Shown: piece after piece, positions 1-11,709 of the stretch
Layout: each line of letters starts with the position of its first letter
How positions within the stretch are numbered: position 1 is the stretch's first letter
NCBI RefSeq assembly: GCF_029227915.1
Contig: NC_079877.1
Location: 14,838,851-14,902,850 of the forward strand
Source: Hydractinia symbiolongicarpus
Lineage: Eukaryota; Cnidaria; Hydrozoa; Anthoathecata; Hydractiniidae
Reading direction: 5' to 3'
Length of the DNA: 64,000 nucleotides
Notes under the pieces: model-generated
Databases searched by the model: none
Seen by the model: only the letters and a program-made list of their open reading frames with translations
What the model was told of the DNA's origin: nothing
Made by a program: the position numbers and the translations under genes

Positions 1-3
1 TAC

Positions 4-374
4 CTGCATCGGCAATGTCTTCTGTTTCTTCCACTCCATTTGCTAATGTGGTAAATAAAAATGATAAATAATTCATCATTATAAATGTAGAAGCAAATTG
101 ATAGTGTTTTAAACGTAACATCTTAGGACAATTTTGTTTCCAAGTTGTGAATGATGCGTTTTAACGAGTTAAAGTTTTCGAATTTTTTAGCAAGAATTTG
201 TTGTCTATGGAATTGGTTTATTAACCAACATTTATTTCTTTTTTTATTTACGGTTAACTGAAATGCCTGAATTCTCATGACTGCAATATACAATAGAAAG
301 TAAAATAAGATTAAAAGCAGCCTACCAAATGTTGTTCCCAACAAGAAACATATCAGCAAAACGACAATTTTCAT
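4..374 (-). CDS. Acidic/Gly-rich secreted protein, copy 1 (exons 1-2 only; 3' part beyond window)
   Basis: Two coding exons of the minus-strand gene are visible: exon 1 at 326-374 and exon 2 at 4-42. Exon 1 encodes a signal peptide beginning MKIVVLLICFLLGTTF and ends in phase 1 at a GTAGGC donor. Exon 2 (39 nt) follows a CACATTAG acceptor, encodes ANGVEETEDIADA and ends at a GTA donor at the window edge. Lengths and phases match copies 2 and 3 exactly, so the large Gly-rich exon should lie to the left of base 1. An AG acceptor-like site sits about 10 nt before the ATG, as in the other copies. Substitutions relative to copies 2 and 3 (GV for RE, E for K in exon 2) mark this as the more diverged paralogue. 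Signal peptide and splice sites are seen directly; the missing exon is inferred. Confidence 0.75.
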
Positions 375-603
375 TTTGGATGTTCTAAAATGAATATTTC
401 AATTATGTAATAGGACATTACGAGCTACTCTATTTACCTTGAGAGTTTCCTTGAGACCATATCTTGTTAAAGTGCGCTAACTGCGTCTATCTGGCTGTAT
501 TTTACGCTAATTAATTTCCATTGTTCTGGCGTTGTTGTTAGCATTTATAACTTATCCGTGCAAACTATTGAAATTGATAATATTACTTATTTCATTAAGA
601 GCG
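375..603. promoter_or_regulatory. Divergent intergenic promoter, copy 1
   Basis: This short gap separates the two divergent start codons of copy 1 and aligns with 7,931-8,145 and 16,678-16,893. It should hold both promoters; the copy-1 version is the most diverged of the three, and the plus-strand gene it would drive is broken. Confidence 0.45.
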
Positions 604-2370
604 ATGAATTTTACCGTTCATCGAATTGTCTTTTTTCATTTTTTGGTGTCTACAATTGGATTTGTTCAAGAGACTAAAAACTAGCTTTTGCTATCTCTTA
701 TAATAATGCGGAGTGTATGTGACGGTCATAGTGAATATCGCCATTTTCCTTTGATGTCGCCGAAATTTTCCCTGAAGTCGCCGAAAAAAGTCTCAAATGT
801 TAAATTTTATGACGTTAGGGCGCGACGTCAATAACACTACTACTAACGTCAATATCCTATATTAAATTAATGAAGCCATTACAGTGCACTTAAATATTTG
901 AGGCCAAATAACTTGAAAACGAGGTGGTGACGTCAATAATTTTTCACCGCGTTGGTAAATAGGGACCAAATAGGACCAATTTGGGTAATTTTCCCAAACC
1001 TGGATTCCTGAATCCGTTTTGGAATGGACGGGTTGATGAGGTCATCAAAAATCATTTAAACCCCCATATCTTCGTAACCGTTTGTGAAAAGCACATCATC
1101 ATATACATTTTCTTGATCAGCGTTTAAAGAAGTATACGTTAAAGGCAACAGGTATACAAATTTCCATGAAATAATTTTGTGTGTTTTCGCGGGTCTTTGC
1201 TGACGTCAGCATAATTTTTAAACCCTTCTATATCATTAACCGTTCATGAAAATCACATGATCACATCTTCATGAGCGTGTCGAGCTCTACACAATAGAGA
1301 CAACGGATAAACTTAATTTCGTCAATTTGTTTTTGCATATGCACTGCTGACATCAGCAAAAGGTCTAAAATAACCAATTTTTACATTGCCCCTCCTGCTT
1401 AAGTGGATTTCTCCACGGGCCTTATCGACTAGTGATTACTATTACTTTGTTTAAAAAGCAAAATAAAATGGACACTTCTCAGAATGAAAAACATATTTTT
1501 CAAGTTATAGATCGCGATATAAGTAATACTCTTTGCCTACCTTTTTTAAAGAATATTTAAATTAGCTTTTCTTTCTTCTTCTCGCAATTAAATCGTACTC
1601 GATTTGTGTAAGATGTTGCCACTTCGTTCCTTTTAACCTTTTCCAACCAACCACAAAGCGTGTTCAGTTTTAAAGGTGATGCAACAAAGAATGGTAATGA
1701 CAGGAATTGTTACTATGTGTCTTGTGAGTAGAGCGTGGTTGGTCATTTAAAAACCATGCCTTTTAAGCGTTACTAAGAATGTTGGACATGATGGAGTTGT
1801 AATTATTTGTTAATAATAATACTTTGCATTTGTTCATTTTTGTTTTTACTTTTATTACTGTTGTTGTTGTTGTTGTTATTGTGGTCCTTGTCTTTCTTTT
1901 TATTTTCATTCTACTTAGTAAAATCAGTTAACTAAATTTAGCAAAAATTCCTAAAACAGTTATGAAAACATAGTGTAGTATCCAAATAAAAACATAAATA
2001 AAGCACGATTTTTGGTCCCTTGTATAGCTTTTTGACATTCTCCTCTGATTTTTAATTTTTTCTGCTACTTCTATTATATGGTTAAACTTTAATGGATTTT
2101 TAAGGTTTTTTTGCTACGCACATCTTTAAGCGTATATGGGTCGGTTTAGGAACTTTTTTTATAGATTTGTTAGAATCACAAGTTCCAAAAGGCACTGAAA
2201 TTAACTTTTATATTTTTCATCTTTTGAGAATAATTTTTGATCAATTCTAGGCGCTTTTGTTTTTAAATATGTTCCTTTTATATAAGGTCTGCTTTTTATC
2301 TACAAGAATGTGTGCTCATGTCCATTGTTTCAACACAAAATCGAATAAAGGATAATAATTCAAAATTCCA
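604..2370 (+). pseudogene. Pseudogene of the small secreted 4-Cys peptide, copy 1
   Basis: The region aligns with the three-exon peptide genes of copies 2 and 3. The ATG and signal-peptide exon survive (MNFTVHRIVFF...). The donor ACAAGTGG has become ACAATTGG, the exon-2 acceptor CACAG has become CGCAA (about 1,587), and the exon-3 acceptor TTTCAG has become TTTCAA (about 2,333). Exon 2 also carries a 1-nt deletion that shifts the frame. The Helitron at 694-1,432 lies inside intron 1. Loss of exactly the signals that define the gene in the two intact copies supports both the gene model and its decay here. Confidence 0.75.
694..1432 (+). mobile_element. Non-autonomous Helitron (739 bp) with exact empty site in paralogues
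   Basis: The element begins TCTCTTATAATAATGCGG and ends CTAG, lies between a host A and T, and has no target duplication. Near the 3' end is the hairpin GTGGA-TTTC-TCCAC, followed about 12 nt later by GACTAG. The paralogous sites in copies 2 (about 8,241) and 3 (about 16,987) read through uninterrupted as GCTATGAT, so the insertion point is base-exact. It contains no open frame of note. Its 5' end matches the 46,044 element, and its 3' end matches those at 11,199, 20,114, 23,682 and 49,337. Confidence 0.92.
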
Positions 2371-3399
2371 GGTTTATGCTTCTTTGTCAATTCCACAATT
2401 ATCCAGGCACTGACAACAATAAAAGAATTACAGTAATCTCAATAAAAACAGAGAATTATGCCAATTACTTTCTTACCGAACAGTGGAACAACGAAACGAC
2501 TGTAACTTTAAAATATATTTGCGTCACTAATCCAATGTGAACACTCCTGTATCACCTAAAACCCACCACCCTAGCATCCCTAAACCATTGGTAACTTATA
2601 GTGCTACAAAAAATATTTGGAAATATATCATGCCTTTCTAAAACGTTTAGCCTAATCCATCAAGCAACAAAACAAGGATAGTGATTTCCCACTTGCATAT
2701 TCAACGACAACTAGGGAAATAGAAAAACCTACTTAAAGCTTAGGGAAGTAATTAAGCATTTACAAATAAGCAACGCGCGACGGCTCATTGTCAATTTCGT
2801 TCTATCACAAGTCTTCTGTAATTGCAAGGAATTTATTCGGACACTTCTCTGTCGGGCAGGTGAACCATGTTTAACAGAGACAAGAAAGAAAAGGTACCTC
2901 CTGATAAGGGTTTGAAAAAATGATTATTCTTGTGGCTTTCACAGTCTGCACTTTTCGTGATTTTTCCGTTCTATTTCATTCCATGTTGAATTAAATAATT
3001 GATTCATAATTCTGTTACGTTAAAAGGCGCTAATTTCATTAAGGAGCATTATTTTTATTCAAATTTGTACTATGAAAGAGAAATACTTTGTATTTTGTTT
3101 GTTAGTACAAATACATTTCTCTTGTTGCTTCATATTTAAGTAGCTAACTAGCTAGTTAAGCTCGTAGTCTTCCAGAGAATAAAAGTTTACAAATTATCAA
3201 AAAGAAACAAATGCATTTTTTGTAGGAGTGTATTTGTGGTTTAATTTACAACAAAAGAGACATGGTGGATTTCATCATTTTGGTTACTCAAATATTGTGC
3301 TGATGCAATGCAACGCATACTCTCTATAAATATATATTTTTTGATATTTCAAAACTTTTGCGTAACATTGCTACCTTATGCCATGTTTTTCAATTGATA
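2371..3399. other. Non-coding interval
   Basis: AT-rich sequence downstream of the copy-1 pseudogene. No credible exon, RNA gene or intact repeat was seen. Confidence 0.5.
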
Positions 3400-3620
3400 G
3401 TGCTTGTGGTAATAAATAACCATCGTGGTTCATATCGCCCTTGTTTATTTCCTAATGCGTTTTCACAAAATAATGCAGCATGTTGTTAAATAACCACCGA
3501 CGTCCTGTCAGTCATTAATTAAATAGCTCTAACCATGACTGTGCGAACATGTTCTTTAATGGCTACACCATAATATTGAAAAATCGAGTACTTTCTTTGA
3601 AAACAAAGTTTATCTAGATA
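3400..3620 (+). repeat. Diverged block shared with 24,495-24,700
   Basis: The stretch around CGTGGTTCATAT and ACCATGACTG aligns in order, with gaps, to 24,495-24,700. It lies beyond copy 1 as the other lies beyond copy 3, so it is probably the outer part of the ancestral duplicated unit, though a dispersed repeat is possible. Confidence 0.5.
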
Positions 3621-5477
3621 AAAAATACCCAATGCAATTATAGGTAGCGATCTAGGCTTCTTGTTTCTGACCGGTCACTATGATATTTAATAATTAGTAG
3701 AAAATTAAGCGGAAAAAGTTCTTAATAGTTGGTCATATCAAACACTTTGGTGATAGTTAGTCAGCTTGACTTAAATTCAGCTCTATGATAGTAAGCTATG
3801 AATAGTTTGTTTAGAAACAATCGATTTCGCGCATACACCAGTATATGTATGTATAACATGCACAAGTGTAACTCTGGAAGATGGAACACCTGTTTCGGCC
3901 TGTCTGAAAAATTTCCAAGGCTACTACATGCATTTACAAAATAACTTAGTTACTTAAATGTTTAACGCAAAATCTGCTAAAAATAAATATGCCTTGTTTG
4001 ACATACGGCACCGTCAGTTCCATCCGAGAATTATATCCTCTGCCTGAAAACTCAAGCAATAATGATGTAATCTAAACGTCAAAGCATGAAATAAAAAAAG
4101 TCCGCGTATCACCTTTGCTCCATAATATTTATTTAAAAAAAATAATTAAGCCAGACCCAGAGCCAGAGCTAGATCCTAAGTTTTCTTGCCAATACAAGGT
4201 GCATCTCGTGCCTGCACGCACTAGAGTCACAGAGATGATTTGTCTATGTAACTACTTTAAAGTGTGGAATGTTTGCGAGGAGAAATTGCTACTAATCTTA
4301 TCCACGAAATTAAATTCCTACGGAAAAAGAATTTTGGTTGATTTTTAATATATTTTTGAGTAGTGCGGGATAAACGATTTCGAGTTTTGTAAATCGTAAT
4401 TTTGAAACTTTTGACCAAACCAGCAAAATTTGGTTCTGGGAATAAAGTGTTTCGCATAAAATTCGTCCGCAGGTTTTGTCAAAACAAGTTATTATTTCCT
4501 TTTAAAATAATTAATTTCTGAAACCTCTAAAAACACCTTTATTGCAAATTTTGAATCAATATTTTGTTTTGTACCATAGCTATAAAATGCACTTTGCGAA
4601 AGAGGTCTACAAAAGTAGAAACATGTTAAAACGCCCAGGATTTTTCACGTTATTTCAAATCATATGTCTTTGTATTTCGCTAATTTTTAACCGATGACAT
4701 CTTATGATATTTAGCGATGCCAGCGTAGAACCTCACAATTGTAAACAATTTGGTTTGCTTTTTAAGAGCTAAATAGCCGTTACACACAATCTACAATCTG
4801 TAGCTACATACATTAGGCAACAAGTATTAAAATGTGTGTTCCTCCCCACAGTTGGTAAAGTTAATGCAAGGCGGGAAATACTTTTTATTTTATGTCTTTT
4901 AAGACTTAATTAAGTTTAGTTAGTTTAAGTGCTGAAGTTTTAATTTGTTGCATGAAAAGGCATTTCTGTTTGTCACAACTGACAGTTTTCTAACGTGATT
5001 ACTTCTTAAACTAAAATACAACTAAATATACAAATATTATATCAATGACTTTTATGTAGAAGTTGATATTTTCCTTGTGCATCAAGAGGACTGAAAAATG
5101 ACTATAGCGTTGTTATACAATTGTTTATCTGGATGTGGGATTAAGATAAGACAAAAATGATGTATCTGGTAACTTTTGTGATAACGCTTGCGGTAACCAG
5201 TGCAGTAACGTGCATCATAACGCGTGTGGTAACGTGCTGGTAAAACACAAAAATGTTAATTTGTCTTTCACAAATTGTTTGTACAAATGTTGCAATTAAA
5301 GTATCAGGCTGAAATTAAAACATATCCTATCCCATTGCTTCTAAGTTAAAGAATTTCTTTCTTAACGGAAGGGAATTAAAAGACTTTTAATAGGCTGAAA
5401 ACGGATAAAATAAGTACCACCTCGACAGATAGAAATTTAACATGTTGTCATTATAAAAACACCTGAACAGTTCTTAT
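3621..5477. other. Non-coding interval
   Basis: AT-rich sequence. The short open frames at 4,115-4,457 lack a signal peptide, splice context or paralogue support. Nothing else was recognised. Confidence 0.5.
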
Positions 5478-6345
5478 ATTGTATTAATGAAAAGAAGGAT
5501 TCTGAATTTCAATTTCTATTGAGCTAAAATAAAGTTTCTCCGCACAGCAAATAAAACGCTACTATAAAAAAATACTACTCTTACTAGTAAAAATCCTGAA
5601 AAAGAAAATAGAACCAATAAGCAATAAACTTTATTTCTGCAAGAATGATTTAAACTCTAAAAGTTTATGGATTGAATGTTTTCTTCATATTTCCAAGAAT
5701 TGCATATAAAAAATAATCGAATGCAACATATCAAAACTTTTCACATGCCAAAAACTAAACTGAAAAATTCTGGTTGTAACAATAACACTTAGAAATCTTT
5801 TTGCTTGGCAAACTAAAAGCCAGTTAACGTTGAGAACTTAACTGTATGCTGAAGCGTAAAACTTAAATCTCACTTTATTAATCATGATGTAACCGCGCTT
5901 TAAGTTTTGTTTTTCTGACATATGTGAATTGCATAGACCTAAAATGTGGTTGGTGATTTGTCCATAGAAAGAGAGTTGAATGGGGATTGGGTAAAATATT
6001 TTACGCATTAATAAGATAAAAAAAAAAAAAAATACAGAGTAGTATTCTGCTGGCGACTTCTTATTTGCTAAAATTTGTTTCATTAATCTACGAACAAAAT
6101 TTAGCAGCGGTAAAAATAAATTCACACCCACATTTTTTACGTTCTCTTTTTTAATACTTTTAAGAACATTTTTTTTTATTTTGTCAATACTTATCATATG
6201 AATACGAGATGTACTAGAATCAAAACAACTAAGCTTCATTTCAAATACTATTCCATACACCGAAATAATCAACTCATATTATACAAGGAAAATATAAATT
6301 ATATATTGATTTTCACCCCAAAAAATATTATTATATTTATTTTGT

Positions 6346-7930
6346 TTAATCATCAGATTCATCTCCATATGGTCCATATCCTCTAGAAATTCCTTTTCCA
6401 TTTGCAATAGATCCACGTATTCCAAGACCTGATCGGATTCCTACTAATCCGTGTCTTCCGAGACCACCTCCAACAAGAGTATTTTTGCCAAGCAAGCCTC
6501 GCCCACCAAGACCTGATCCAATGATTCCTCTGCCTCCAGCTAACCCATATCCTCCGTATCCTTTACCTACAACTAAACCACGTCCGGCTAATCCTATACC
6601 TCCAAGACCTGATCCAACAAGGAGTTTGCGTCCTCCTAATCGCTGTCCCCCAATGATTCCAGCCCTTCCTAATTTACCAATACCGGAACCAACAGTGAAT
6701 CTGCTACCACCTCGGATACCAACCTTAGCTAGTCCGCCTAAGCCTCCCAAGACACGTCCTCCGACGATTCCACTGCCTCGTCTGATTCCATACCGAGCGT
6801 TTCCGTAACCAGAATATCCGTAAACACTGCGTCCGTAAGATCCGTATACGCTTGGATCACTTTCTTCATCCTCTTCGTCTTCATCCTCTGTCATTTCGTT
6901 GCTTTCATCCCAATATGACCCATATCCAACAGAAACTCCTTTTCCAGTTCCAATAGATCCGCGTACTCCAAGAGCAGATCGACCTCCAACTAAACCGTGT
7001 CCTCCAAGGCCGGCTCCAAGATGCCCTCTTTTTCCAACTAAACCTCGCCCAACAAGACCTGATCCAATGATTCCTCCGCGTCTAGCCAGTCCGTATCCTC
7101 CGTATCCTTTACCTCCAACTAAACCACGTCCGGCTAATCCTATACCTGCAAGACCTGATCCAACAAGGATTTGGCGTCCTCCTAATCGTCGTTCTCCAAT
7201 GATTCCAACACTTCCTAATTTACCAATACCGGAACCAACATTGATTCTGTTACGACTTCCTATGACACGACTTCCGACAATTCCACTGCCTCGTCTGATT
7301 CCATAACGAGAGTTTCCGTAACCAGAATATCTGTAACCACTGCGGCGATATGGTGTGTATACGCTAGGGTCATTTTCTTGGTCGTCATCTTCTTCGTCCT
7401 CATCCTCTGTCATTTCGCTTTCATCCATTTCTGGATCCTCGTTTTGATCGATTAAATCGTCCACTAAAATTAAAAACTCTTTATGCAAATGTTGTCTCTT
7501 AACATTTTACTTCCATCAAGGGGTTTTACGTTTTAAATGTTTGATGTAAGCTTAAAACGTACCTGCATCGGCAATGTCTTTTGTTTCTTCCTCTCTATTT
7601 GCTAATGTGATAAAGAATAATGATAAATAATTCATCATTATAAAAGTAGAAGCAAATTGATTGTGTTTTGAAGATAAGGTCTTAGGACAATTTTTTTTCC
7701 AAATTGTGAATTATGCGTTTTAACGAGTTACAGTTTTCGAACTTTATAGCAAGAAATTGTAGACTATGGAATTGGTTTATAAACCAACATTCATTTCTTT
7801 TTTTATTTACGGATAATTGAAATACTTAAATTCTCATGACTGCAATACAATGGAAAAATAATAAGATTAAAAGCAGCCTACCAAATGTTGTTCCCAGCAA
7901 GAAACATAACAGTAAAATGACAATCTTCAT
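6346..7930 (-). CDS. Secreted acidic/Gly-Arg-Tyr-rich repeat protein, copy 2
   Basis: Three coding exons: 7,882-7,930, 7,563-7,601 and 6,346-7,463, all phase 1, giving about 401 aa. Exon 1 encodes the signal peptide MKIVILLLCFLLGTTF. Exon 2 plus the start of exon 3 give an acidic stretch including DESEMTEDEDEEDDDQ. The rest is two tandem modules of about 180 residues, each opening with EMTEDEDEE and DPSVY, then a Tyr/Arg part (SGYGYSGYGN, YGIRRGSGIVG) and runs of G-x-G-L-x-G-R. An AATAAA lies a few bases after the TAA. Such composition is typical of extracellular structural, cuticle-like or matrix proteins; a role in an outer coat is inference only. It is transcribed away from the neighbouring peptide gene across 215 bp. 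The splice model is supported by identical phases in three copies. Confidence 0.85.
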
Positions 7931-8145
7931 TTTGGATCTCCTAAAATAAATATTTTACTTATATAATAGAACAGTACGAGCTCCTCTATTATCCTCGGGA
8001 GTTTTTTTGTTGAAATGCGCTAACTGCGTCTATCTGTCTGTATTTTTGATTAAAAAATTCTCAATTTTCAGGTGCTGTTGCTAGCATTTATAATATATTC
8101 TCTCCCCTTTATTGAAATTGACAATCAATTTTTTCGATCAGAGCG
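7931..8145. promoter_or_regulatory. Bidirectional promoter between the divergent pair, copy 2
   Basis: The 215-bp gap between two divergent start codons. On the minus strand TATATAAG lies about 35 nt before the Gly-rich ATG, with TATTTTAG 10 nt before it. On the plus strand TATAATATA lies about 50 nt before the peptide ATG. The spacing is kept in copy 3. Co-expression of the pair is inferred. Confidence 0.6.
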
Positions 8146-8967
8146 ATGAATTTTACGGTTTATTGCATTGTCTTATTTTGGTTGTTAGTCTCTACAAGTG
8201 GATTTTTTTTTCACAGAACTAAAAATTAGCTTTAGCTATGATTACTGTCACTTTGTTTCAAAAGCAAAATATTGATGGACACTACTTTGAATAGAATTAT
8301 ACAACTCAATCTTATAGATCGAAATATATGGAATACTAGCTACCTACCTGTTTTGAAGAATATTTGAATCAGCTTTTCTTTCTTCCCCGCACAGTTAAAT
8401 CGAACTGGATTTGTGTAAAACGTTGTAACTTCGTTCCTTTTAAACTGTTTTCAACCAACCACAAAGCGTGCTCATCTTTTAAGGTGATGAAACAAAGAAT
8501 AGTGATGACAGAAATTGTTACTATGTGTCTGGTGAGTAAAGCGTGGTCGGTCAACTAAAGTATTCATGCCTTTTGACCGTTACTAAGAATATTGGTCACG
8601 GAGTTAAAAGTGTCTTTGTAAATTATACTTTGCATGTGATCACTTTAAATGATTATTTTCAATACATTCTTAAGTTATTCTTTTAAGTAAACATTTAACA
8701 TTTATTTGCTGCACACATATTTTAGTGTATGATTTGTCATTGTTTACAAAAATTACAAAACATTCTCGTACACGCGCATTAAGTAAACTTATAAATTTGT
8801 TAGAAACAGAAAGACCAACATGAACTAGTATTAAATTTCACTCTTCCCTCTTTGAGAATGAAGCTCTATCGATTATAAGGATACTTTCTATATACAAGAG
8901 TATCTACTAATGTCTTTTGTTTCAGCACAAAATTAAATATCACACGAAAAGTCGTCCATTGATTTAG
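8146..8967 (+). CDS. Small secreted 4-Cys basic peptide, copy 2
   Basis: Three coding exons: 8,146-8,197, 8,395-8,531 and 8,926-8,967 (76 aa). Exon 1 encodes the signal peptide MNFTVYCIVLFWLLVST and ends in phase 1 at a weak GTGGAT donor. Exon 2 follows a strong TTCTTCCCCGCACAG acceptor, contains WICVKRCNF, NHKACSSF and TMCL (spacing C-x3-C-x14-C-x19-C), and ends in phase 0 at GTGAGT. Exon 3 follows TTTTGTTTCAG and adds the basic tail HKIKYHTKSRPLI and a stop. Phases fit throughout, and the same model holds in copy 3. Four mature cysteines allow two disulfides. I do not recognise the family; a host-defence, toxin-like or signalling role cannot be told apart from sequence. The first donor is the weakest part of the model. 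Confidence 0.68.
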
Positions 8968-11709
8968 AGATTTTAACCTACATGTCAGTATCACAATAGG
9001 AATACAAACGTATGGCAGTACCAATTTCTGTCATCAAAATATCAAAATAAATTCAGAAAAAAAAAGTAGGCATCGCTAAGAAGATTTTTTTATTAATTAC
9101 ACGGTAAAATATCTTCGCAAGATATGGCAGCTAATTGGTATATATATTTATTTTATATTTATTGATTCTATTCATTTCATTGCGCTTAAAACTGGAAATT
9201 ATCGATTAAACCATATTAAATCGTACTTCTATGTTCTACAGAGGCAATGATTTAGGGTATTATACCCTAACTACTCAACTCTTAACAAAAAAAACAACAA
9301 AAAACATGGAAATAAAAAAGCGTAAATAACACCTAGATATATTTTAGCTTGATAAACACTTTTAAATATAAATAAGTGTACTGTTGATACTTCTTTCATC
9401 TTGCATCATGTTGTAGTAATTAATCACTTTAGCGGGTAGGTTTCTAGACAACAATAAATAGCTCAATATCATTAATAAATGATCACCAAAGAAAAAAACA
9501 AAAACATGCTGAATTCTTTTTTGGACTAAATTTGTGGTTGTAAATGACAACAAGACAGAGATGTATCTATATCGTGGATTCGTCCATTTCAATCGATATA
9601 TCTCGATTCGACAGTCATTCTGCGTGTATAAAGTACTCTTAGAAATGTGCTAAAGTGCTCTTAAGAGACAATTAAAGTTTGTATATATACATCTTTCTTT
9701 ACTAAACATTTTCATCATTGTGCAGATGCAGATGAATGCTGGCTTAATATTTAGGACCAACAAACAAATAAATTTTTTCATGTAACTTTGTCTTAAAAAG
9801 AAAAAACGGGGACTTTTAATGTCATTTGATTGTGACCGCAGGCATAGCTTTGTATGAAAACCAGCCTACGTATAGATTTCACTGTTATTAGCAAGGCAAA
9901 AAACACGTGTAAACTCGCTGTTTTATTGACTTGTGGATAATTTGTTGCCGCTGACGAATTACCTTGATTCGCCATCTTAAATATTTGTAAAACTGGCATA
10001 TTTAAGAACATTTAATAACTAAAAAACATCATTCCCATTACTTTATTTGTCTAACTTGCTCTAAATTTTGCGCTAGTGTGCAATCGTCGGCTATAGTTAT
10101 TTCGTCAAGACAAATATAGTTAGGAATTATTACAAAACATTCTTAAAGGAACGGATTGGCTGAAAAACATAAACTGGAAAGTGTGCACGGTTAACGTGAT
10201 TTTTAATGGATAGTTAATGATATTCCAATATGGATATTTTTACCCCAACCAACCCCAGTTAACCATAACTACTTAGTTAAATTTAATGTAATTATGTTTG
10301 GTAAACCCAGAGTACATGTGCTATAGCAAGATTTCATGGATAGGAACAACATGTCTGAGTTTTTTACGAGAAAACAGATCACTAAGAAGCAAAAGTGTTT
10401 TGAGAAAGGAGGTATGGTTATCCCCTAGGGATTAAAAATATTTATAGAAAAATAAGACAAGTATATGCATTTTATCAGCTAAAAATAAATCCAGCGTGAT
10501 TGGCAGATCACATGTGAAAAATAACCGCGCAAAATTTATGTGTAGTGAGAGAAAAAAAACAAATGTTTCTGGACACTGTAATGGTATGGTAATCCTAAAG
10601 TGATTGAGAAATATTACGCATTAAAAAATGTATAAACAAGATTTTCTACTTACTCGTGTGTCTGCTACATGTAAATATGATTTTTTTGTCCACAATTTTC
10701 TACAATGGCGGCTAATAAATCTGTGTAGGTAACAGGAAAAGAAGGTATTTTCATTTTTCTTTTATATTGTTAAAAATTGTGTCTCAAAGGTTAAATTCCT
10801 GACGTGTTCAAAATTTTGAAACACTTATATCACCCTAAACATTTGTCAACAGCACATGGCCCTATACATTTTCTGGATCAGCTTTTTAGGCATACACAAT
10901 GGTTGCAATAGTTAAAAAATTTCTGGATAAAGATTTCGTGCAAATTAGAAGGTTTTGCTGATGTTAGCACAATTTTTGAACCTTTGCACATGCTGAGGCA
11001 TTCGTTGAAAGAATATGATTATGTATATTTTCTTGTTTTGCGCTCTGCACTTTACACAATAGTGGCAACGCGTTAACAGCTTTTTAAAACACTTTTATGG
11101 CAAATGAATAGGTCACTACTGACGTCAAGAAAATTCAAATGAGGTTCTTTTCCATTGTTATTCTGCCTAAGTGGGTTTTTCACGGGCTTTATCAACTAGT
11201 ATCTCTATAGAAATGTTCCGTAAAACTAATTTATTTGGAAAATAGAACCTGCAGTAACTTAACTTGTCATGTGATAGTCGCGGTGTATGAACTTCTATTG
11301 TTTGTTTCTTTTGAATTTTTAATTTTACTCAATTTTTGTTTCATTCATTAACAAAAGTTTTAATTACACCGGTCTTTCGTAGAAATTTACAAAAAGTTTT
11401 ATAAGGAAGTTCACGATTTATTTCGTATCTTTTAACATTTTTCGCACTAATGATAAACTAGTTCTGGCACTGAAGCCATATAGCAGATATTTTTCTCGTT
11501 TTGATGTATTTTCTAGTTATTTTCCAAACATTTAGGCGAAAAAATTGAAAACAAAAGTATCAAAACCCGAAATATAATAGAAAAACAAACGCGTTTTAAA
11601 AAGGTGGAAACGTTCTTCGAATATATTTCTTGCATCGCTTTTTCATGCATTATGCCCATCTGTTTCTTAGGATTTAGGGAATCTTAAAGGACCAAACATT
11701 TGACTAATT
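8968..11709. other. Non-coding part of duplication block, copy 2
   Basis: Holds a minus-strand open frame at about 9,793-10,011 (MANQGNSSAATNYP...) shared with copy 3 at 18,500-18,865; it could be a first exon (donor-like GTAATT after ATGGCGAATCAAG) but has no partner exon I can identify. It also holds the Helitron 3' end at 11,199. Confidence 0.4.
10700..11199 (+). mobile_element. Helitron 3' portion (copy 2); 5' limit unresolved
   Basis: Ends GTGGGTTTTTCACGGGCTTT...CAACTAG before T, like the 694-1,432 element, and shares internal blocks (GTCTCAAAGGTTAAAT, CATTTTCTGGATCAGC, TGACGTCA). The same insertion is present in copy 3, so it predates the duplication. The start given is approximate. 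Confidence 0.65.

Larger units (their letters stand above)
5478..11709. repeat. Segmental duplication block, copy 2
   Basis: Aligns at high identity with 14,240-20,627, with scattered substitutions and small indels (for example, sequence present near 19,380 and 19,690 but missing here near 10,510 and 10,795). It starts at TATTGTATTAATG and ends at GACTAATTTCG, after which the copies diverge. The period between equivalent start codons is 8,747 bp. It contains one Gly-rich gene, one peptide gene and one Helitron 3' end. Confidence 0.88.

Noticed and set aside
5838-6272. 144-aa minus-strand frame downstream of the Gly-rich stop (also 14,762-14,992)
   Set aside because: Lies past the poly(A) signal, its frame is broken by a poly-A length change between copies, and there is no signal or domain.
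6485-7306. Plus-strand Pro-rich frames (PRPDP.., also at 15,231-16,052)
   Set aside because: Antisense shadows of the Gly-rich exon; GGN and CGN codons read as Pro on the other strand.
9793-10011. MANQGNSS... frame conserved in copies 2 and 3
   Set aside because: The copies are near-identical throughout, so conservation is uninformative, and no second exon was identified.
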